Below, one piece after another: positions 1 to 8,885 of a DNA stretch of 64,000 nt. The notes beneath the pieces are model-generated. The model was not told where the DNA came from. It worked only from the letters and a program-made list of their open reading frames with translations, and did not search any database. The position numbers and the translations under genes are program-made. The stretch is taken from assembly GCF_009904055.1 (NCBI RefSeq), contig NZ_WYDP01000006.1, positions 1 through 64,000 of the forward strand, written 5' to 3'. This DNA is from Rubellimicrobium sp. CFH 75288. GTDB taxonomy: Bacteria > Pseudomonadota > Alphaproteobacteria > Rhodobacterales > Rhodobacteraceae. How positions within the stretch are numbered: the stretch's first letter is position 1; each line of letters starts with the position of its first letter.

Positions 1-258
1 AGGTCGCCGCCCTTGCCGCCCAGCAGCAGGTCCGCGCCGCGCCCGCCCCACAGCAGGTCCGCGCCGGCTCCCCCCAGCAGGTCGTCGGTCCCGCGGCCTC
101 CCAAGAGCCGGTCGCGCCCCGTGCCGCCCAGCAGCGTGTCCGCCCCGGGCCCGCCGATCAGCAGGTCGTCGCCCCCGAGGCCCGAGATCACGTCGTTGCC
201 GGCCAGACCGTCGATCGTGTCCGCCCCGGGCGATCCGATCAGCGTGTCGTCGCCCGGC
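1..258 (-). repeat. RTX (haemolysin-type calcium-binding) nonapeptide repeats
   Basis: Read on the minus strand, this stretch encodes about nine successive GG-x-G-x-D-x-L type units (for example [16 protein letters not shown] and LLGGKGGDL). These form a calcium-binding parallel beta roll in known RTX proteins. The array continues past the window edge, so its total number is unknown. Confidence 0.8.
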
Positions 259-1601
259 GTCGGGCCGGGCGGCGGAGGTGCGGCGACCTCCACGACGCCG
301 AGAAGCTGGGGCAGGGAGCCCGGCGCGCCCGGCCACAGGTCGGCCACCTGTCGCGTGCCCGCGCTCGTGCCGTCCGTGACCCAGAGCTCCGCGCCCTGCG
401 CGGCGGTGGTGGCGCGGAAGAACACGAGGTCGTCCACCACCAGAAAGCCCTCCGGGAGCGAGCCCGCCCCGCCCGGATTGATGTCCCTGAGCAGCCGCGT
501 GCCGGCGGCCGTCCCGTCGGTGATCCACAGCTCGGTCCCGTGCACGCCGTTGTCGGCCGCGAACACCGCGGCGCCGCCGTGGCCCAGCGCGACAAAGCCG
601 CTGGCGTTCGAGCTGCTCCCGCCCGGCCGGATGTCGGCGAGCAGACGGGTTCCCGGCCCGGTGCCGTCCGTCACCCACAGCTCTCGCCCCAGCCCTTCCT
701 CGAAGGCCGAGAAGATCATCCGGCTGCCCAGGGGCAGGAAGTCCCGCGGCTCCGACCCGCCCAGCCCCGGCTGGATCTCGCGCACGAGGCTCGTGCCCCC
801 GCTCGTGCCGTCGCTGCGCCACAGCTCGCGCCCCGTTCCCGACCCGATGGCCGAGAAAAAGACGACGTTGCCGAAGCGGACGAGGTCCTCGGGGGATGAG
901 CCGGCCGCGCCGGGCAGGATGTCGCGGACCAGGACCGTGCCCGCGGCGGTGCCGTCCGTCCGCCACAATTCGCGCCCCGAGGAGCCGTTGGTGGCCGAAA
1001 ACAGGAACTGGCCCCCCAGCGCAGCGCCCCCGGTCAGGTCGGGCAGGGAGGGCGTGAGGCCCGGAGCGATGTCGCGCAACAGCCGCGTGCCGGCATCGGT
1101 GCCGTCCGAGATCCACAATTCGGTGCCCCCGGTGCCGTCATTGGCGGTGAACAGAAGTTGCCCGTTCCAGGCGACGAGGTGGCCTGGCGCCGAGTCGGCC
1201 GGGCCGGGGCGGATGTCCCGCACCAGCCGCGTGCCCTCCGCGGTGCCGTCCGTCCGCCACAGCTCGTCGCCATGGGTGGCCGTCACGGCCGCAAAGTAGG
1301 TGATGCTCCCCACCGTCACGAGGCCGAGCGGGTATGACCCGTCCGCTCCGGGCACGATGTCCGCGACCGGACGCGTGCCCTCCGCCGTCCCGTCGGTCCG
1401 CCACAGCTCGCGCCCCGTTGCCCCGTCATCCGCGGCAAAGAGCAGAAGGCCGCCGTTTTCGGCACCCGGCCTGACGGAGCCGCCTGCGGGGCCGGGGCGG
1501 ATGTCGCGCAGCAGGGCGACCCCCGTCCCGAAGGGATCGGCCACAAAGAGTTCGGGACCGGTCAGGCCGTTGTCGGCGACCAGGATCACAAGCTTGGGCA
1601 T
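1..1601 (-). CDS. ELWxxDGT-repeat and RTX-repeat protein, C-terminus beyond the window (partial)
   Basis: The gene starts at the ATG at 1601 ([12 protein letters not shown]) and runs open off the left edge, giving 533 visible codons. The first ~425 residues contain nine copies of a ~48-50-residue unit with the core ELWxTDGTxxGTxLVRDIxPG. A proline-rich linker (PPPPGPTPG) follows, then glycine/aspartate nonapeptides such as GGRGADLLL, the RTX calcium-binding type. RTX proteins are usually exported by type I secretion with a C-terminal signal, which would lie outside the window. ELW units are thought to form beta-propeller-like blades, so an extracellular binding or adhesion role is an inference. 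No N-terminal signal peptide is seen, which agrees with type I export. A GGGGGAGGA ribosome site lies about 7 bases before the start. The long plus-strand reading frame opposite is an antisense shadow. Confidence 0.85.
   Translation of the reverse strand, partial: MPKLVILVADNGLTGPELFVADPFGTGVALLRDIRPGPAGGSVRPGAENGGLLLFAADDGATGRELWRTDGTAEGTRPVADIVPGADGSYPLGLVTVGSITYFAAVTATHGDELWRTDGTAEGTRLVRDIRPGPADSAPGHLVAWNGQLLFTANDGTGGTELWISDGTDAGTRLLRDIAPGLTPSLPDLTGGAALGGQFLFSATNGSSGRELWRTDGTAAGTVLVRDILPGAAGSSPEDLVRFGNVVFFSAIGSGTGRELWRSDGTSGGTSLVREIQPGLGGSEPRDFLPLGSRMIFSAFEEGLGRELWVTDGTGPGTRLLADIRPGGSSSNASGFVALGHGGAAVFAADNGVHGTELWITDGTAAGTRLLRDINPGGAGSLPEGFLVVDDLVFFRATTAAQGAELWVTDGTSAGTRQVADLWPGAPGSLPQLLGVVEVAAPPPPGPTPGDDTLIGSPGADTIDGLAGNDVISGLGGDDLLIGGPGADTLLGGTGRDRLLGGRGTDDLLGGAGADLLWGGRGADLLLGGKGGD
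320..1560 (-). repeat. Nine tandem ELWxxDGT protein-coding repeats
   Basis: Nine degenerate units of about 142-151 bases are read on the minus strand. Each encodes a core like [15 protein letters not shown] followed by VRDIRPG. On the plus strand the ELW codons show up as repeats of ccacagctc or ccacaattc near 380, 523, 673, 819, 961, 1111, 1256, 1400 and 1542. The first unit (nearest the start codon) is the most diverged, with ELF in place of ELW. The copies differ at many silent and amino-acid sites, so they are old duplications and not a recent expansion. Confidence 0.85.
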
Positions 1602-1734
1602 GACACCATCCTCCCCCGAGGATGGCGGACCGGCTCGGACAAGGCGCCCGCCGCCCCGTCCGGCCGGCTGCATCCCCGCCCCTCGGCTATCACATCCCGC
1701 CCCGCTTCCCTAGGGGAAACCTCGGCGGAGGGGA

Positions 1735-2907
1735 TCAGTCCGTGCGGTCGCGGGCGAACAGATAGGCTCCGAGGCCCCCCGCCACGACCAGGGCGAAGAA
1801 GGCGAACAGCCCGCGATAGGCTGCCGCGGGGTCCGCGCCCCAGGCATGGACGGGCCGCGACAGGACCTGCAGGAGCCCGGCCCCCCCGATCCCGAACAGG
1901 TTGACGAGGGTGACGCCCCGTCCCGTCAGATGGGGGGGAACGAAGGCCCGCCCATGCGCCATGATGAGCGGAAAGGCCGCGCCGAAGAACCCGGCCATGG
2001 CGAGGCAGGCCGTGCCCCAGACGAGCGGCATGTCCGGCCGGGCCGCCAGCGCGAGAAGCGCCGCGAGGACGAGGGCGTTGCCCCCCAGGACCGGTGCCTT
2101 GCGCGAGCCGAAGAGCCGCTCGGCCCCGCCATAGGCGAAGGAGCCCGCGACCATCGCCAGGCCCATGGCCAGCGTGACCCATCCGATCGCGGCCGCATCC
2201 GCCCCGTGCATCTCGGCGGCCCAGGGTCCCGCCCAGAGGCCGCGCAGCCCCGCGGCCGGCCCGTAGCCGGCCAGCATCATCAGCAGGACCGGCCAGAGCG
2301 CCCCCACGCGCACGAGATCGAGCACGGAGCCGCGCGGCCCCTCGGGCGCGGGCGGGGGCGGCGGATCGCGCACCACGGCCCCGAGCAGCGCGGCGACGGC
2401 GAGGCTTGCGGCCGACAGCGCCCAGAGCGCGGCCCGCCAGCCCATCGCCTCGACCGCGAGCGCGAGCGGCGCCGCCGACAGCAGGTTGCCGAGCGAGCCC
2501 AGCCCCACCACCATTCCGGCGAGCCCCGCGAAGCGGGCCGGGGCGAAGCCGCGGGCGAAGATCAGATAGGCCGCCATCAGCACCGGCGAGCAGCCCGCCC
2601 CGATCAGGGCCATGGCCGCCGTGACATGCCAGGGCGCGGAAGCCAGCGCAAAGGCGGCCGCGCCCCCGCCCCCTCCCAGCGCGAGAAGCCACGCCGCGCT
2701 GCGCCGCGGCCCCCAGCGGTCGAGCGCCTCGCCCACTGGCACCTGCATGAGCGCGAAGACGAGAAACCAGATCCCCGAGGCCAGCGCCAGGTCCCCCGGC
2801 CCCGCGCCCAGCTCCGCCTCGAGGACGGGGGCCAGAACGGCGAGAAAGGCGCGAAAGAACTGCGACAGGACATAGGCCAGAACCAGCGCCGCGATTCCTG
2901 CCGCCAT
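1735..2907 (-). CDS. MFS permease, 390 aa
   Basis: This is a twelve-helix major facilitator permease. The N-terminal half carries the loop-2/3 signature region (GEALDRWGPRRSAAW), and hydrophobic helices fill the rest with a short central loop of prolines (DPPPPPAPEGPRG). The length is usual for the family. It lies 69 bases downstream of hemN on the same strand and could be co-transcribed with it. The substrate cannot be read from the sequence. The start ATG at 2907 (MAAGIAALVLAYV) puts the first helix immediately at the N-terminus, as is common in MFS proteins. Confidence 0.85.
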   Translation of the reverse strand: MAAGIAALVLAYVLSQFFRAFLAVLAPVLEAELGAGPGDLALASGIWFLVFALMQVPVGEALDRWGPRRSAAWLLALGGGGGAAAFALASAPWHVTAAMALIGAGCSPVLMAAYLIFARGFAPARFAGLAGMVVGLGSLGNLLSAAPLALAVEAMGWRAALWALSAASLAVAALLGAVVRDPPPPPAPEGPRGSVLDLVRVGALWPVLLMMLAGYGPAAGLRGLWAGPWAAEMHGADAAAIGWVTLAMGLAMVAGSFAYGGAERLFGSRKAPVLGGNALVLAALLALAARPDMPLVWGTACLAMAGFFGAAFPLIMAHGRAFVPPHLTGRGVTLVNLFGIGGAGLLQVLSRPVHAWGADPAAAYRGLFAFFALVVAGGLGAYLFARDRTD

Positions 2908-2976
2908 CGCACCCCTCCCCCGCGAACGGGCGCGACCATGCGTCCGCCCGGCGGCCGGGGCAAGGCCGGGGGGCGA

Positions 2977-4332
2977 TCAGAGCGCGCGGCTGTGGCGCCC
3001 CTCCGGCATGGCATAGGTATCGAGCGCCTGCGCGGCGAGCCGCGCAACGAGCCGCGGCGAGCGGACCAGCCTCAGCCGGTCGTCCTCCAGCACCGCCCAG
3101 CCCCGCAGCCGCTCCAGGACCGGGCCGAGCCGCAGGCGCAGCCCGTCGCGCTCCAGCCCGTGCCGGGCAGCCGTGGCGGGCAGGTCGATGGCGAAGCGGC
3201 ACATGATCTGCTCGATCAGGTCGGCGCGCAGCCGGTCCTCGGCCGAGAGGCGATGGCCGCGCTCGGTGGGCAGCCGCCCCGCCTCCACCGCCGCCGCCCA
3301 GAGCGAGGAGGTGGGCGCGTTCTGGGCATAGCCCTGCGGATAGCGCGAGATGGCCGAGGCCCCGAGCCCGATCAGCACCTCTGCCCCGTCCTCCGTGTAG
3401 CCCTGGAAGTTGCGCCGCATCCGCCCCTCGCGCGCGGCCTGCGCCAGCGCGTCGCCGGGCCGGGCGAAATGGTCGATCCCGATCTCCTCGTAGCCGTCCC
3501 AGACGAACAGGCGCGCGGCCGCCTCGAACAGCGCCAGCCGCTCCTCCGCGCCCGGCAGGGCATCGGCCGGGATCATCGCCTGCCGCTTGGCCATCCAGGG
3601 CACATGCGCATAGCCGTAGAGCGCCACCCGGTCCGGCCCCAGCGCCAGGACCTTGGCCACGCTGTCGGCCAGCCGCGCGCGCGTCTGGTGGGGCAGGCCG
3701 AACAGCAGGTCCATGTTGAGGCTCCGCACGCCTGCCCCGCGGATCAGGCCGACCACCTCGCGCGTCAGGTCGAAGGGCTGGATGCGGCCGATCGCCTCCT
3801 GCACGAGGGGGTCGAAATCCTGCACCCCGATCGAGGCGCGCGTCATCCCCGCCTCGGCCAGCGCATCCAGCCGGGCGGGGTCCACCTCCGTCGGATCGAT
3901 CTCGACCGACAGCGACAGGTCCCGCGCGACGGGCCGGAAGGCCCGCAGCGCCGCGCAGAGCCGGCCGAGCAGGTCTGGCGGCAGGATCGTCGGCGTCCCG
4001 CCGCCCAGATGGATGGCCGTCACCTCCACCTCCGGCGGCAGATGCCGTCCCACCAGGTCCAGTTCCCGCAGGAGCCGGTCCAGATACTGGCCGAGCGGGC
4101 GATCGGTCGCCGTCCCCTGCGTCCGGCAGGCGCAGAACCAGCACAGCCGCCGGCAATAGGGGACATGGACATAGAGCGAGACGCGCGTGCCCCTCGGCAC
4201 GGCGCGCAGCCACTCCGCCACGCTGTCGGGACCCACGGCGGGGCCGAAATGGTTGGCGGGCGGATAGCTCGTGTAGCGCGGCGCGCGGGCGTCGAGGAGC
4301 CCCAGATCGCGCAGATCCTCCTGCGTTGTCAT
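2977..4332 (-). CDS. hemN: Oxygen-independent coproporphyrinogen III oxidase
   Basis: HemN is a cytoplasmic radical-SAM enzyme that oxidatively decarboxylates coproporphyrinogen III to protoporphyrinogen IX without oxygen, feeding haem (and bacteriochlorophyll where present) synthesis. The protein has 451 residues, close to the family norm. The cluster motif is CRRLCWFCAC, with cysteines at about 60, 64, 67 and 69; the fourth cysteine is the extra HemN-type one. Further HemN marks are GGGTPT and the RYTSYPPA N-terminus. I chose the ATG at 4332 (MTTQEDL) over longer frames because an AGGATC ribosome site lies just before it and homology begins there. It is divergent from fnrL, with a 101-base gap for both promoters. 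FnrL control of hemN is known in Rhodobacter, but no clear FNR box is visible in this gap. Confidence 0.95.
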   Translation of the reverse strand: MTTQEDLRDLGLLDARAPRYTSYPPANHFGPAVGPDSVAEWLRAVPRGTRVSLYVHVPYCRRLCWFCACRTQGTATDRPLGQYLDRLLRELDLVGRHLPPEVEVTAIHLGGGTPTILPPDLLGRLCAALRAFRPVARDLSLSVEIDPTEVDPARLDALAEAGMTRASIGVQDFDPLVQEAIGRIQPFDLTREVVGLIRGAGVRSLNMDLLFGLPHQTRARLADSVAKVLALGPDRVALYGYAHVPWMAKRQAMIPADALPGAEERLALFEAAARLFVWDGYEEIGIDHFARPGDALAQAAREGRMRRNFQGYTEDGAEVLIGLGASAISRYPQGYAQNAPTSSLWAAAVEAGRLPTERGHRLSAEDRLRADLIEQIMCRFAIDLPATAARHGLERDGLRLRLGPVLERLRGWAVLEDDRLRLVRSPRLVARLAAQALDTYAMPEGRHSRAL

Positions 4333-4433
4333 GGCTGATCCTTTCCAAGCGCGGCTTTTGGGGGCAGAGTGCCCGCGATCCCCCCCGGCCGGCCCTCCGC
4401 CGGCCCGGCCCGTCCCCGGTCCGGAGAGGCCCC

Positions 4434-5225
4434 ATGCCCCGCCCCGCCATCGCTCCGCCGAAGCTGTCCCGGCCTGCCCCCGAGGGGCGCGTCCTGCGCA
4501 ACGTGGAGGTGGATTGCGTGGACTGCCCGATCCGCCACCGGGCCGTCTGCGCACGCTGCGACGCGGCCGAACTCGCCCGGCTGGAGGAGATCAAGTACTA
4601 CCGCTCCTACGAGGCGGGCCGCCCCATCGCCTTTGCGGGCGACGAGATGGGCTTTGTCGCCTCGGTCGTGCGCGGCGTGGCCACGATCAGCCAGACCATG
4701 GCCGACGGGCGCAAGCAGATGGTGGGCCTTCTTCTGCCGTCCGATTTCGTCGGCCGGCCGGGGCGCGCCGCCACGCCCTACGACGTGACCGCCGTGAGCG
4801 ACGTCACGCTCTGCTGCTTCCGCCGCAAGCCCTTCGAGGCGCTGATGGCCCAGACGCCGCATCTGGCCGAGCGGCTTCTGGACATGAGCCTCGACGAGCT
4901 CGACGCGGCGCGCGAATGGATGCTCGTGCTCGGGCGCAAGACGGCGCGCGAGAAGATCGCCTCGCTTCTCGCCATCGTCGCGCGCCGCGAGGCGACGTTG
5001 AGCCTCGCGGCCCTGCGGGGGGGCCTCGCGATCGACCTGCCGCTCACGCGCGAGGCGATGGCGGACTATCTCGGCCTCACGCTCGAGACGGTGAGCCGCC
5101 AGATCAGCGCCCTGCGCCGCGACGGGATCATCGTTCTCGAGGGGACGCGGCGCATCCGCGTCCCCGACATCCGCGCGCTTCTGGCCGAGACGGGCGACGA
5201 CATGGACGGCGGCCTCGTGGCCTGA
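4434..5225 (+). CDS. fnrL: FnrL, oxygen-sensing Crp/Fnr transcription regulator
   Basis: FnrL binds an oxygen-labile [4Fe-4S] cluster and activates microaerobic and anaerobic genes. The 263-residue protein has N-terminal cysteines at about 28, 31, 39 and 42 (CVDCPIRHRAVCARC), a cyclic-nucleotide-fold sensor domain with a further cysteine pair (TLCCFRR) and a C-terminal helix-turn-helix with the FNR-type recognition helix TLETVSRQISALRR. The E and SR residues in this helix predict binding to TTGAT-N4-ATCAA. The ATG at 4434 follows a GGAGAGG ribosome site; an upstream in-frame start would only add a low-complexity tail. Its likely targets, usp, ccoN and ccoG, lie within 6 kb and carry matching boxes. 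Confidence 0.95.
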   Translation: MPRPAIAPPKLSRPAPEGRVLRNVEVDCVDCPIRHRAVCARCDAAELARLEEIKYYRSYEAGRPIAFAGDEMGFVASVVRGVATISQTMADGRKQMVGLLLPSDFVGRPGRAATPYDVTAVSDVTLCCFRRKPFEALMAQTPHLAERLLDMSLDELDAAREWMLVLGRKTAREKIASLLAIVARREATLSLAALRGGLAIDLPLTREAMADYLGLTLETVSRQISALRRDGIIVLEGTRRIRVPDIRALLAETGDDMDGGLVA

Positions 5226-5272
5226 CGTCCCAGCCGCCCGGCGGGGGTCCGGCTGCGGGCCGCCGCGGCCGC

Positions 5273-6112
5273 TCATCGCGCCATCACCAGCGGCAGGGGC
5301 ACCTCGGTCAGCATCTCGCGCGTGGCTCCGCCCAGAAAGGCCTCGCGCAGGCGCGAATGGCCATAGGCCCCCATCACCAGCGCCTCGGCCCCCTTCTCGC
5401 GGGCAAAGCGCGTCAGGATCTCGCTCGTGCGCGGCGCGGTGCGCGCGAGGACCGAGACCTCGGCGCGCACCCCGTGCCGCGACAGCCACAGCGACAGGGC
5501 TCCGCCCGGCTCGCCCCGGTCGGGGGCCTCTGCGGGCGGGTCCACGATCACGATATCCACCATCCGCGCGCCCGTCAGCAGCGGTAGGGCGGCCCGCGCG
5601 GCGCGCAGCGCCTCGTCCCCGTCGTTCCAGGCGAGCGCCACGCGCTCCCAGGGGCGGTCGAACACGCCGCCCGCATCGGGCACGACCAGGACCGGCGTCG
5701 CGGTGCCGAACAGAAGCGACTCGGTGATCGCCTGCGCCAGCGTGCTGCGGCCGGGCCCGTGCGCCCGGCCCGTCACCGCCAGGTCCGAGAACCGCGCCAG
5801 CCGCGCGAGCCGCTCGGCCAGCCCGAGGCTCGGCAGCGCCACGGGCTCGACCGCCCTGCGCAGGTCGCCGGGCAGGCGGCGCTCGACGGACCGGGCCATG
5901 GCCTCGGCCCGCGCGCGCGCCTCGCCGAAGCTGCGCTGCGAGACCACGGGCACGGCCCCCACGGCCACGGCCTCCATGGGGACCAGATCGACCGCAACGC
6001 AGAACAGGTCCAGATGGGCATCGTGCGACCGCGCGAGCGCCGCGGCGGCGGCGAGCACCGGCGCGTCCGCGCTCTCGTCGGTGACGATGGTGGTGACGGT
6101 ACGGATAGCCAT
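5273..6112 (-). CDS. Tandem universal stress protein (two UspA domains)
   Basis: The 279-residue protein has two Usp folds. The first half lacks a good ATP-binding loop. The second ends with the complete motif GAYGHSRLREAFLGGATREML, written here as GAYGHSR...GGATREML, which matches the G-x2-G-x9-G-S/T nucleotide site. Tandem Usp proteins act in the cytoplasm in survival under energy or oxygen stress. The gene faces fnrL tail to tail (47 bases between) and is divergent from ccoN. The FNR-like box at 6194-6207 lies about 82 bases upstream of its start, so control by FnrL is likely. The ATG at 6112 has GAAAGGAC before it. Confidence 0.9.
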   Translation of the reverse strand: MAIRTVTTIVTDESADAPVLAAAAALARSHDAHLDLFCVAVDLVPMEAVAVGAVPVVSQRSFGEARARAEAMARSVERRLPGDLRRAVEPVALPSLGLAERLARLARFSDLAVTGRAHGPGRSTLAQAITESLLFGTATPVLVVPDAGGVFDRPWERVALAWNDGDEALRAARAALPLLTGARMVDIVIVDPPAEAPDRGEPGGALSLWLSRHGVRAEVSVLARTAPRTSEILTRFAREKGAEALVMGAYGHSRLREAFLGGATREMLTEVPLPLVMAR

Positions 6113-6193
6113 GGCGGTCGTCCTTTCGCGTCTGGCCCGGCTCCTCCCCCGGGCGGGATGGCGTCATCCTAGCCGATCGCGGGGCCTTTCGGC

Positions 6194-6207
6194 TTGATCC
6201 TTGTCAG
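6194..6207 (-). promoter_or_regulatory. FNR-type box, probably for usp
   Basis: The sequence read on the minus strand is CTGACAAGGATCAA, one mismatch from the TTGAC/T-N4-ATCAA consensus. It lies about 82 bases before the usp start and 18 bases from the second box that faces ccoN. Assignment to usp rests on position. Confidence 0.6.
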
Positions 6208-6225
6208 ACCGCCGCCGCCCGCCCC

Positions 6226-6239
6226 TTGACCTGGATCAA
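6226..6239 (+). promoter_or_regulatory. FNR box in front of ccoNOQP
   Basis: The sequence TTGACCTGGATCAA is a dyad TTGA-N6-TCAA that fits the FNR/FnrL consensus. It lies 83 bases before the ccoN start, a spacing that suits activation from near position -40. FnrL control of ccoNOQP is established in Rhodobacter; here it is inferred from the site. Confidence 0.8.
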
Positions 6240-6322
6240 GGCAGCCGCCCGCCTCCTGCGCCATCAGCATCCCCGACCCCCGGCCGCCCGCCCCGGCGAC
6301 CGGGCAGGAAGGGACAGACACG

Positions 6323-7918
6323 ATGTGGGACTGGATCAAGATCGCCGGCTTCGGGGGCATCGCCCTTCTGGCCGCCATCGCCGCCAACTGGGCGCAGGAC
6401 CTCGCCTATCAGGTCCACATGCTCCTCGTCATGGCCATCGCGGCGGGCCTGTTCGTCTGGAGCGTGCGCCGCACGGGCGAGGCCGCCCCCGCGCCCGCAG
6501 ACACCTACATGGACGGCCCCATCCGCGCGGGCGCCATCGCCACGGTGGTCTGGGGTCTGGCGGGCTTTCTCGTGGGCGTGGTCATCGCGCTCCAGCTCGC
6601 CTGGCCGCAGCTCAACCTCGCGGCGCTCCAGGGCTGGGGCCATTTCGGCCGCCTGCGCCCGCTGCACACCTCGGCGGTGATCTTCGCCTTCGGGGGCAAC
6701 GCGCTCATCATGAGCACGTTCTACATCGTCCAGCGCACCTGCGCGGCGCGGCTCTGGGGCGGCAACCTCGCCTGGTTCGTGTTCTGGGGCTATCAGCTCT
6801 TCATCGTGCTGGCCGCGACCGGCTACCTGATGGGCGCCACCCAGTCCAAGGAATATGCCGAGCCCGAATGGTACGTGGACCTCTGGCTCACGGTGGTCTG
6901 GGTCGCCTTTCTCGCCGTGACGCTGGGCACGATCATGCGCCGGCGCGAGCCGCACATCTACGTGGCCAACTGGTTCCTGCTCGCCTTCATCATCACGGTC
7001 GCGCTGCTGCACATCGTCAACAACCTGTCCGTGCCCGTCTCGATCTGGGGCTCCAAGTCGGTGCAGGTCTTCGCGGGCGTGCAGGACGCGATGGTGCAGT
7101 GGTGGTACGGCCACAACGCCGTGGGCTTCTTCCTGACGGCGGGCTTCCTGGGCATGATGTACTACTTCGTGCCCAAGCAGGCCGGCCGGCCGATCTACAG
7201 CTACAAGCTGTCGATCATCCACTTCTGGGCGCTGATCTTCCTCTACATCTGGGCAGGCCCGCACCACCTGCACTACACGGCCCTGCCCGAATGGGCGGCG
7301 ACGCTCGGGATGGTGTTCTCCGTCGTCCTGTGGATGCCGTCCTGGGGCGGCATGATCAACGGGCTCATGACCCTCTCGGGCGCCTGGGACAAGATCCGCA
7401 CGGACCCGATCATCCGCATGATGGTGATCTCGCTCGGCTTCTACGGGATGAGCACCTTCGAGGGGCCGATGATGTCCATCAAGACCGTCAACAGCCTCAG
7501 CCACTACACCGACTGGACCATCGGCCATGTCCATTCCGGCGCGCTGGGCTGGAACGGCATGATCACCTTCGCGGCGCTCTACTTCCTCGTGCCGCGGCTG
7601 TGGGGGCGCGACGGCCTCCACTCGATGGCCGCGGTCAACTGGCACTTCTGGCTCGCGACGCTCGGCATCGTCCTCTACGCGGCCTCCATGTGGGTGACGG
7701 GGATCATGGAAGGGCTGATGTGGCGCGAGGTGGATGCGCACGGCTTTCTCGTCAACAGCTTCGCCGACACGGTCTCCGCCAAGTTCCCCATGTACGTGGT
7801 CCGCGCGCTGGGGGGGGTGCTCTATCTCGCCGGGGCCGTCCTGATGGCCTGGAACCTGTGGATGACCGCCTACGGGCGCGTCCGCACGGCGCCCGCCGCC
7901 GCCACGCCTGCCGAATGA
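6323..7918 (+). CDS. ccoN: cbb3-type cytochrome c oxidase subunit I
   Basis: CcoN is the catalytic haem b / haem b3-CuB subunit of the high-affinity terminal oxidase in the inner membrane. The 531 residues form about twelve to fourteen helices. Histidine ligands are visible in [14 protein letters not shown] and in the [10 protein letters not shown] segment that is typical of CcoN. The N-terminus ([12 protein letters not shown]) differs from the longest family members, but the core is complete. The ATG at 6323 has GGAAGGGA upstream. It heads the ccoNOQP operon and is preceded by an FNR box. Confidence 0.95.
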   Translation: MWDWIKIAGFGGIALLAAIAANWAQDLAYQVHMLLVMAIAAGLFVWSVRRTGEAAPAPADTYMDGPIRAGAIATVVWGLAGFLVGVVIALQLAWPQLNLAALQGWGHFGRLRPLHTSAVIFAFGGNALIMSTFYIVQRTCAARLWGGNLAWFVFWGYQLFIVLAATGYLMGATQSKEYAEPEWYVDLWLTVVWVAFLAVTLGTIMRRREPHIYVANWFLLAFIITVALLHIVNNLSVPVSIWGSKSVQVFAGVQDAMVQWWYGHNAVGFFLTAGFLGMMYYFVPKQAGRPIYSYKLSIIHFWALIFLYIWAGPHHLHYTALPEWAATLGMVFSVVLWMPSWGGMINGLMTLSGAWDKIRTDPIIRMMVISLGFYGMSTFEGPMMSIKTVNSLSHYTDWTIGHVHSGALGWNGMITFAALYFLVPRLWGRDGLHSMAAVNWHFWLATLGIVLYAASMWVTGIMEGLMWREVDAHGFLVNSFADTVSAKFPMYVVRALGGVLYLAGAVLMAWNLWMTAYGRVRTAPAAATPAE

Positions 7919-7927
7919 GGTGATCCC

Positions 7928-8653
7928 ATGGCCCTTCTCGACCACCACAAGCGGATCGAGCGTCATGCGACGCTGCTTCTCGGCACCTCGCTCTGCGTCG
8001 TCCTGATCGGCGGCATCGTGGAGATCGTGCCCCTGTTCTACCTCCAGAACACCATCGAGGCGGTGGAGGGCGTGCGCCCCTTCTCGCCCCTCGAACTCGC
8101 AGGGCGCGAGATCTACCTGCGCGAGGGCTGCTATACCTGCCACAGCCAGATGATCCGGCCCATGCGCGACGAGGTGGAGCGCTACGGCCATTACAGCCTG
8201 GCCGCCGAGTCGATGTACGACCGGCCCTTCCTGTGGGGCTCCAAGCGCACGGGCCCGGACCTCGCCCGGGTGGGGGGGCGCTATTCGGACGCCTGGCATG
8301 TCCAGCACCTCGCCGACCCCCGCTCGGTCGTGCCCGAGACGATCATGCCTCCCTACGCCTTCCTGCTCGACCGGCCGCTCGACGGGGCGGGGCTTGCGGC
8401 GCTGATGGAGACGCACCGCCTGCTCGGAACGCCCTACACGGACGAGATGATCGCCTCGGCCCGGGCCGATTTCGTCGCCCAGACGGACCCCTGGGGCGAC
8501 ACGACGGGGCTTCTCGAACGCTATCCGGGCGCCCATGTGGCCGACCCGGACGGCCTGCCCGGCATCTCGGAGATGGACGCGCTCGTGGCCTATCTGCAGG
8601 TGCTGGGCACGATGGTGGACTTCTCCACCTTCATCCCGGACGAGACGCGCTGA
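7928..8653 (+). CDS. ccoO: cbb3-type oxidase subunit II, mono-haem cytochrome c
   Basis: CcoO is a membrane-anchored cytochrome c that passes electrons from CcoP to CcoN. The 241 residues contain one N-terminal membrane segment (about 15-38) and the haem-binding motif CYTCH at 68-72; a later methionine in ETIMPPYAF is a plausible axial ligand. It starts 9 bases after ccoN stops, as expected for the operon. Length and motif agree with the family. Confidence 0.95.
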   Translation: MALLDHHKRIERHATLLLGTSLCVVLIGGIVEIVPLFYLQNTIEAVEGVRPFSPLELAGREIYLREGCYTCHSQMIRPMRDEVERYGHYSLAAESMYDRPFLWGSKRTGPDLARVGGRYSDAWHVQHLADPRSVVPETIMPPYAFLLDRPLDGAGLAALMETHRLLGTPYTDEMIASARADFVAQTDPWGDTTGLLERYPGAHVADPDGLPGISEMDALVAYLQVLGTMVDFSTFIPDETR

Positions 8654-8663
8654 GGGCCCCGCG

Positions 8664-8885
8664 ATGGAGACCTACACCCTCCTGCGTCACTTCGCCGATT
8701 CCTGGGCGCTGCTCGCCCTGGTCCTGTTCTTTGCGGCAAGCATCGCCTGGGTCTGGAGGCCCGGCTCCCGGCGGCTCCATGACGAGGCGGGGGGCATCCC
8801 CTTCCGCCACGAGGACCACCCCCCCTCCGGCCCTGCCCCCGCTCGACCCCGCGATCCCGCCCCGCCATCGGAGACGCGCCCATGA
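8664..8885 (+). CDS. ccoQ: cbb3-type oxidase subunit CcoQ (FixQ family)
   Basis: The 73-residue protein has one membrane helix ([19 protein letters not shown], about 13-31) followed by a basic and then proline-rich cytoplasmic tail ([14 protein letters not shown]). CcoQ stabilises the oxidase and, in Rhodobacter, has been linked to signalling of oxidase activity. Its stop overlaps the ccoP start in an ATGA, so the two are translationally coupled. The tail is longer than in many CcoQ proteins. The short ORF was placed by its ATG at 8664 and its position between ccoO and ccoP. Confidence 0.85.
   Translation: METYTLLRHFADSWALLALVLFFAASIAWVWRPGSRRLHDEAGGIPFRHEDHPPSGPAPARPRDPAPPSETRP

Noticed and set aside
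13-1299. A 428-codon plus-strand reading frame opposite the ELW/RTX gene
   Set aside because: It is proline/serine/arginine-rich with no domain. The minus strand encodes recognisable repeats, so this is an antisense shadow caused by high GC.
320-1560. Regular repeats of about 145 bases that could suggest a CRISPR-like or tandem DNA array
   Set aside because: The period and conservation follow the codons of the ELW protein unit. There are no short identical repeats with unique spacers and no cas genes.
1586-4594. A 1002-codon minus-strand frame across hemN and the MFS gene
   Set aside because: The translation is low-complexity arginine/glycine/alanine and contradicts the clear HemN and MFS frames.
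6236-8536. A 766-codon minus-strand frame opposite ccoN and ccoO
   Set aside because: The composition is histidine/arginine/glycine-rich without domains. The plus strand encodes the cbb3 oxidase.
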